From contig CM075764.1 of assembly GCA_037974665.1 (NCBI GenBank), positions 81,057,825-81,121,824 on the forward strand: a DNA stretch of 64,000 nt, written 5' to 3'. Made by a program: the position numbers and the translations under genes. Below, piece by piece: positions 57,445 through 64,000 of the stretch (within the stretch, counting starts at the first letter, position 1; each line of letters opens with the position of its first letter). The notes below the pieces were generated by a model. The model did not search any database, was not told where the DNA came from, and was given only the letters and a program-made list of their open reading frames with translations. Source of the stretch: Ehretia macrophylla. Its lineage: Eukaryota; Streptophyta; Magnoliopsida; Boraginales; Ehretiaceae.

Positions 57445-58254
57445 GGTAAAAAGAAAATGAAATGGCTGAGGGACGGGTTTGGAAAAGTGTTTAGGTTGCA
57501 AAGGTTGAAGCTTGAAACAAAATGGTGAATGGTGGTGATTGGTGGTGGTGCTGATTAGAGGTGGTGGTGTCTGCTGTCTAGAGAGAAGGGAGAGAGTTTT
57601 CTCTCTCTTCCATTGCTATCTTTTATGACTTTACTTGTACATAACTGTTGCATTGCACGAATCCCCTTATAAATGCTTCACGTATACTATTCCCCTCCCT
57701 CACTGAGTATACATTATTTGTATACTCACTCCTCATGATGAATCTTTCATGTTATAGCCAAAGAAAGTGAAGTTCGTGTTTCATGATAGTTCGTGCTTGA
57801 AAGAATGCATAACGTGTTATGTAGCATGGATTGTAAAATGCGGGAAAGATGTTCTTTGATGAGCTATATGTATTCAAAGTATAAGTAATGTAATTCAAGT
57901 TAATTAGATCATTAGGGTAGTTTGATTTCATAGCTTATGTAATAGGATAGCGTAGTTTATATTCAATGCATGTATGTAGTTACTTTAAGGAATAGTAGGT
58001 TATTCTTTGTATTCGGAAATGTACATTTGATTGTGAACTTTTGTTGTGAACCAAGGCTCGGATGGCCTTGAGGAGTTGTTGCATGTTTGGACACGGTACT
58101 GGTCCATTTATATGTTGTGTGCAAGTAAATTGTTTGCCCTATAAACAGGGGAAACTCCATCCGTTTTTCCTAAATTTTGTGACCGGGTTGGAATTGGGTT
58201 GAGAATAGTATAGTTATTAGAGCCTCCGGTCTCATGAGGGATCGGGGCGTTACA

Positions 58255-58983
58255 GAAAAGGTTGGCCTCCATGGGGTTTCACGAAGGCTCTTATGGAAAA
58301 GATTGGCATCTATGGGGGTTCATGAGCAATATCCTTTTATATGTGGTTACTTCCACAATAAATGATAAAGTTACTTTCAAGATACCATGTTAATGTTGTG
58401 TACATGGTTTTATTACTATGCTTAGCTAATGACTGCATTATATGGATAACACGAAAACTGTTTTCAAAATAATCCCCGTTTACTCCCTCCCTTGCTGAGC
58501 ATAAGTGTATGCTCACCCTCTTTTATCTCTAACTTTTCAGATACTGTAGAGTTAGATCCACAGGACCCTCAGATAGTTGCTGAGAAAGAAGTTGTAGCTG
58601 ACTTTTCGTGACTTGCCTACTACTTGCTGAGATGGATGTTGGTCATGTGTTTTGATATAAAGTGAACTTTATGTACAACTTGTCTATTTTGAGGCCGGAG
58701 TTGTTTTGTTTATATTTGGGTTGTAAAGGGATGTAATAAGTTTCAATTACTGTCTTGGTTTGTTAAAGTCTAGTTATGATGCATGAACACCTATTTTGCC
58801 AAGGAAAAAAATGTGGTAAAGTCTTATAAACCTGGAAATGAAAGTCTCATGAATATAAATATGTTTTATTGTTGAGATTTCTTCTGAGTGCAGGTAGCGG
58901 TTAGTCAACGGTACAGAAGAGACTCTATCCGTTTGTTGGGTCCAGACTTGACCTTTAGCGTGGGGTTGGGTCAGGGCGTGATA
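58255..58983 (+). mobile_element. End part of gypsy LTR G
   Basis: Starts at the end of LTR E (flank GAAAA) and ends GGGTCAGGGCGTGATA, close to the usual GCGTGACA end. It shares ACGGTACAGAAGAGACTC and AGCGTGGGGTTGGGTC blocks with the family B LTR ends. An acceptor block ends at 58540. After the LTR end there is no primer-binding site; copia sequence follows directly. The start of this LTR is not in the window. Confidence 0.75.
58541..58611 (+). other. Putative mini-exon in LTR G
   Basis: After GCTCACCCTC...ACTTTTCAG, two bases and 22 codons lead to TGA (58609-58611). It is acidic: VELDPQDPQIVAEKEVVADF. Same phase as the other LTR mini-exons. Confidence 0.42.
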
Positions 58984-60478
58984 TATCATCTACATATATG
59001 CTAGCATATCAAATAAATCTAACATGCATGTAGTATCCAATCTTAGCCATATATTCAAATTGGTTGGTAGAAAAGGTGTTGTGGCCAATTGTAGTCCAAA
59101 CAGATGACATCTTGCCGTTTTCAAGACATAACATACATACATATATCATATATGCATATTATGTTATTCTTCAACCTATGCAAATAATTAATTTAAGCTA
59201 ATCAACATTAGTTTAAATTATAGAAATAACTTTTCTATATTTGCATATTAGCTCCAACAATTATTGGTAATTATACATTGGCTCCATAATTAACTTTTAA
59301 TGGTCAATTACACTATTGTTAACTCTTTAACAATATAAGAGAAAGAAAATATAATTGTTAACACTTTAACAATTCAAAGAGACACAAGATACAAACTCAT
59401 TAGAAACTCATTCATTATGCTTTATTGTGTGTGACTTATGAGATTCACCGTTGTATAGCAATGAGGGAATATTAAATACTTTTAATCCATTCGGAGAATG
59501 TCTCTTCCATTCTCGGAATACCCAAACGTTCTAGGTTGACGTAGCAACTTGCCTAGATAATTTATAAGGGAATGAAGTCCAATTCACATGAACCTTTTTA
59601 TAGTTGGGAATTACTGTACAATCCAATCATTCCATTAATTCGTCCCGACCAAGTAAGAACCATGAAATGATTAAATTCATAAACTCGATAACGATGCATA
59701 TATTTAAATGGTAGAATGAGAGATGACACATGAAAAAACCCTTTTTCTATCATTCACGCCTTGACCAAGGACTTCCTCATTCAACTACCAAAGTTAGATC
59801 GCATAGGACATCTTCACGTCGGAGGTTAATGGATTCTATCTTGACAACTATCTGTCAATCACTATATCGGACAAATGATACTACAAGAGGCCGTAACCCG
59901 TCTCGATTAACGATGACATGCATTGTCCAAATATAGGTATTAAACCCCGATACATATGACAACCGTAATGTCTCAAGTCCAAGGATTACATGCACAATCG
60001 CAACAAATAACAAATTATTAATCCAAAGTCATGTAATTTGTTATTCACGTCACATTCAATTATCTATTCCACTAATAATCACTTACATATTTGTTAATCG
60101 CATCATATGCTATTATGGCACGTGGCTCACCATCCTTTATCATTAACATCTCATGTTAATCAAAGGTAACAATACATGTGATAGTCCATAATAGATTATT
60201 GAAGCCCATATCAAATAATCTAAGGACTATGAATAACTTTAAGTATTTATCATGATAAAGAGATATGTCAACATATTCTAAACCCCTTTTTAGAATATAT
60301 CTCTTCTAGTGATAAACACTAAGGACTCATTCATATGACAAAGAAGGAGAATATGAATGTCATAAACAAGTCAATATCTAAACAAACATATAGACAACAA
60401 AGCCATAATGTACAAGTTAATGTCAAAGTGCCCAAAATATGTCATCCAAATATATAGCGTTAGGACATATCTCTAACA
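58984..60478 (-). mobile_element. Ty1/copia LTR (family H), minus strand, end truncated
   Basis: On the minus strand it starts TGTTAGAGATATGTCC at 60478, preceded by the polypurine tract AGTGCAAGTGAGAGAT. It shares blocks with the copia LTRs at 3600 and 43444 (for example CGGAGGTTAA with ATCTTGACAA near 59820-59850), but is more diverged. The LTR end is cut at LTR G. No gene is visible. Confidence 0.78.
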
Positions 60479-63150
60479 ATCTCTCACTTGCACTAATGTT
60501 ATGTTATATAGTATTAGCACAACATACAATGATATCTCATAACTATCTTTACAAGATGATGACCTAGCTTTGACCGATTCATAGCTACGGTAAGTAGGTT
60601 AGCAACATAAATAAATATGGCCATTTTCTACAAGAACATATCATAATATGCATATAGGCTATATACACGAAGTATAAAGATGGAAACACATTTCTGTGTG
60701 TTTGGACATACTGTGAGACCTTGGTTCCAAAAGCTTGTGCAATTGCACCATTATAGTCGTAACACAAAAGTATCACAACTGAATGGTAGGAAGCACTATC
60801 AGCTCATATGATTAACTCAATCCAAACAACTTCTTTTGCAACATCACATATTACAAAAGAAACGATATACGTAATAGAATATACAGTTTGTTTCAAACAT
60901 TTCCAACTAACTGTGCTCCTACTACAATTAAACATGAACCCTGAAATAGACATTCTATTAACAATTTCAGATTGAAAATCTGAACTAGTAAATCCGTCAC
61001 TATGGAGTCTACCACCTCCATAAACTAAAATATTTTTTTAGTGCTTCTCAAGTACTTCAGAATATATTCTTGTACTATATAGCATTCTTAACCTGTATTG
61101 AATTGACATTTACTCGTAACACTTTACAGTTTGCGTAATGTCAAGCTTTGTACATAGTATAGCAAATATGAAGCTACCTATTGCGGACGCATAAGATGAC
61201 TTTGTCACAAATTCACTATGCTACTAGAGTTTCTTGAAAAGTTTTCTTTGGAGATAGATTTATTGTCTCAAAGGCAATAATTCCTTCTTCAAATCCTTTT
61301 CGAAAATCTGTCTTGAACACCTTCAAGATCACTCTATATACTATCTTTGGAATATGTCAAGTAATCTTCTCGCACTATCACCATAGTTACGAATTTCCAA
61401 GATATGAATGACATCTTCCATATGGAGAACATTTAATATAACTAGACTTTAACCGACATCATATCCCATATATCATCAACTATGATAGACAAGTCATCAA
61501 CATATAGTTTGAGAAAAGTGGTTGTACTCCCACTAACTCTTTTGTAAACACAAGGTTCATCCAAGTTCTTAATGAAATCAAACTCCTTTATTTCATTTGA
61601 ATTGGACGCAACAATTTCAAGAAATTTACTTATGATCACAAAAGGATCTCCCAAGTATACTCAATGAGCTATAATGACAAGCATAATAAGAATAGACTTA
61701 AGCAAAACAATTGGTAAAAAAACTGTATCATAGACAACCCCTTGTCATTAATGATATCTTTTAAAAACCAATTTAGCCATAAAAGGTCACTAACCCTTTT
61801 TCCATTGACTTCAACCTTTCTCTCGAAGATCCAATATCCAAATAAGGTTGAAATATATGGAGTCTAATCATTATGTATTTCATAAAGCATTTCTTAGAGT
61901 AGATATCATATATCAATTCTTCATAAATCGCAGGACCATCAAAATAATCATTATCTCAAAGACTCAAACAACTTTTGTGCATCCTAAAGAAGATATCCAT
62001 ATATGTTTTTAAAGGATGAGATACACTATTAGATTTACAAATATCTTTTGTGATGTCACATTCCATACCTAATTAAATAGATTCAACACTTAGGTTTAGG
62101 TGATTTTGTAGCTAGGGGATAATTCCTCAATTTTTATTTAATTTAAAATACAATATCTTCTTGAACAAAACCTTTTTTTCAAGAAATATTACATTCTAAC
62201 TGACCAATTCACCTTGATCATAAAGTAGAAATCATATTCCTAAAGGCAAGGATATACTACAAAATTACCGTTAATGCTCCCACTTGTCCTTTAAAACTTT
62301 TTAATAAAAGCAGGACAATCCAAAAATTAACACATTTAATACTTGATTACTTTCCAACTCATATCATATATATAATTTTAGGAATATCAATAGTAGGAAC
62401 TTTCTATTCAATAAAAATAAGGAAAACATAATCCACAAATAAATTGTACGATTAGTCAAACTAATCAACTTTTGTACTAAGTCAAACAAAGCACAATTTC
62501 TTCACTAAGAAACTCCTATTTAATTGTGGTACATCGGACACTATTAATTACGATACAATACCAAAAAATTGAGACACTTAACCAAATAGTACTTAAGTAT
62601 TTTACCTTCATGAACCCATCATAAGGCATTAATACCTTTTCATATACAGTTTTTCTACTTTAGTCTAAGACTTTTTGAACTTTTCAAAAACTTTAGACTT
62701 GTACTTCAACAGGAACATACAACCTTACTTTGATAATCATAAGTGAGGTTATACAAAGGAGAAAATATTGTTCGAGCCAATTCACAAAAAGCCACATACA
62801 TCAACATGTATTAATCCAAACAATTTAGTAGCTCTAACCTTTTATCAAACAAAAAGAAATTAAAGGACACACTGTTGACCATCTATATGCCATTTTTAGA
62901 AGCACTTGTACTTCAAAATTTATTTGATTTATAAATGAATTCCATGAGAATTTGTATTTGCATATGAATTCTTTTGTTTGGAACTGTAAAATAGTATTAA
63001 TTCAATTTTATTATTTGTAAATATAAATTGTGTTTGTAACACATGTGGAATTGAAATTAAAAATTATATTATACTCATTTACCCTTCCTTTATTATGTTG
63101 AAATTAGTGAAATTTAGGAATGATAAACAAATTTTTTGGGCTATCCAAAG
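60479..63150 (-). pseudogene. Decayed Ty1/copia pol on the minus strand
   Basis: The clearest part is RT: the frame 61654-61442 reads EFDFIKNLDEPCVYKRVSGS and then LKLYVDDL, with the copia YVDD active site. Upstream on the same strand, 61745-61860 holds a WIFERKVEVNGKR block. Integrase core traces are KYKSKVFEKFKK near 62680-62720 and, with one base missing, a LIHVDVCG block near 62790-62870. RNase H and the 3' end occupy 60490-61440 without readable frames. Stops and shifts occur throughout. This is the pol of the element whose 3' LTR is 58984-60478. The left limit of pol at about 63150 is approximate. Confidence 0.8.
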
Positions 63151-64000
63151 AGTACTAGCATGAAGTAAAGCAAGGAAGACAAGAACGCAGTTGATGCCAA
63201 GTGTTGGCTAAAAATTGTTGATAAGGCATGTAGCAATTATACAAATAAAAGAGCAATTACACATAAATTTACAAGAAGAATTGAAACAAATTGCTAGAAT
63301 GGAAATGAAAGGAACTTTTATCATGATTTAACCATGAAACAATTTAAAAGGCCAATATGAGATATATCAATCTAATGTATATAATGACTATATAAGCAAG
63401 AAGATGGAGAATTTAGCAACTCTACATAAAAGTAAACTCTACTTAACTCTTACGCTTATCTTGAATCAACCTTCTTTCACATTGGATACTGTAAACTAAT
63501 ATTGAAGGAAAATATTATTCACACTCTGACTTGTTAATCAATTATTTTTTCGTGTTTTGTTGAAAGAAGAAGGGTGGGAAGGGGTTTGATCTATTTTTTT
63601 TTTTTATCTTTTTATTTTAGCTAAAGTTAAACTCTTAAGTGTAAAGAAAAATCTATAAGACAAATTTGTCCTCAAAAGATGAGCAACTAACTTAAAAAAT
63701 GTGGATTTGCAAACTAACTTTTGAGCAAGGATTTAGATAAAATTTGAGAAAATCCAAGATTTATAAATCCTGGATAGTTTTTTAAAGTGTTGCTTCCAAA
63801 CATAAGAAATTGGTTTTGAAAATGAATTCCGCAAAATTTTATGGGATTCATTTGTTTCAAACTGTTTATAAGATTCTAGCTAGGCACACGAAATTGCACG
63901 TCAAACAAACTTTTCTTATGATAATTTCATACATTCGTGTAGTACATTAATTTCAAAAGCATTTCCATGTTGGTGTTATTTTAATATTCAACAAGCAAGC
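63151..64000. other. AT-rich sequence, nothing assigned
   Basis: No gene, LTR end or clear inverted repeat that I can support. Several AATTC-type motifs recur (62940, 63830). It could be more copia sequence, a MITE or intergenic DNA. Confidence 0.4.

Larger units (their letters stand above)
48476..57624 (-). mobile_element. Near full-length plant L1 LINE, interrupted by a solo LTR
   Basis: An 18-bp target duplication, ATGACTTTACTTGTACAT, flanks it (48458-48475 and 57625-57642). On the minus strand it has a 5' UTR (57445-57624, CT/GA-rich), ORF1, ORF2, a 3' UTR and a poly-A tail of about 8 (48476-48482). An AATAAA signal lies near 48498. Removing the 2632-bp LTR insertion and its duplicated site leaves about 6.5 kb, a full L1 length. 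L1 elements copy themselves by target-primed reverse transcription. Only four small lesions are seen in the two ORFs besides the LTR insertion, so this is one of the younger units here. Confidence 0.95.
46478..58254 (+). mobile_element. LTR of element E, split by the LINE
   Basis: LTR sequence is 46478-48475 and 57643-58254; the LINE lies between. It starts TGTGACGCCAGG after a polypurine tract and ends ATCGGGGCGTTACA. It holds TGAATAGTA (46878, 47387), a donor-like GTGGTGAGG near 47195, the palindrome with one change (48111-48124), a GC-rich block to about 48290, an acceptor ending 57757 and a very short exon (KESEVRVS, stop about 57786). Length without the LINE is about 2.6 kb. The right flank is LTR G. 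Confidence 0.85.

Overview
This window is plant nuclear DNA, most likely from a flowering plant and probably a eudicot. I see no host gene. Nearly all of it is retrotransposon sequence: Ty3/gypsy chromoviruses with very long LTRs of about 2.4-3.2 kb (the Tekay/Del type fits best), Ty1/copia pieces, a shorter-LTR non-autonomous gypsy element, one nearly full-length plant L1 LINE, and one Harbinger/Tourist-like MITE. The primer-binding sites match the plant initiator-tRNA-Met type (TGGTATCAGAGC and close variants). All coding regions carry stop codons or frameshifts, which fits an old, methylated, repeat-rich region such as pericentromeric heterochromatin.

Layout, left to right. 1-3599: end of a chromovirus pol and its 3' LTR (family F), with a MITE inside the LTR. 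3600-7640: a copia LTR, its primer-binding site and a non-coding leader. 7641-8698: two LTR fragments. 8699-14987: family A element A1 on the plus strand (LTR, gag, pol), with an 811-bp solo LTR in gag. 14988-18150: a family B LTR. 18151-23038: a second family A element (A2) on the minus strand, facing A1. 23039-24861: a family B LTR fragment. 24862-30300: the non-autonomous element C, with a solo LTR of its own family in gag. 30301-33343: minus-strand B-type LTRs. 33344-43134: plus-strand element B (truncated 5' LTR, gag-pol, 3' LTR), with a 1.9-kb insertion. 43135-45536: copia 3' end and LTR. 45537-58254: the 3' end of element E; its LTR is split by a 6.5-kb L1, which is itself split by a family A solo LTR. 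58255-60478: the end of another gypsy LTR (G) and a minus-strand copia LTR. 60479-63150: a decayed minus-strand copia pol. 63151-64000: AT-rich sequence I cannot assign.

The most interesting observation is in the long gypsy LTRs. Several LTRs from at least five families carry a recognisable splice donor, a branch-point/acceptor block and a short ORF right after the acceptor. All of these ORFs open in the same phase after the AG. In the three family A copies the exon is exactly 92 nt, with no indels and the same stop position, and it keeps a Tyr-Val-Pro-rich acidic peptide. The gag and pol genes of the same elements are full of stops. This looks like a small LTR-encoded spliced product or leader exon that I cannot match to a described feature. 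Other points of interest are clean nested insertions with target-site duplications, catalytic Asp-to-Asn changes, LTR motifs shared across families, and three tandem hairpins with matched arm changes.
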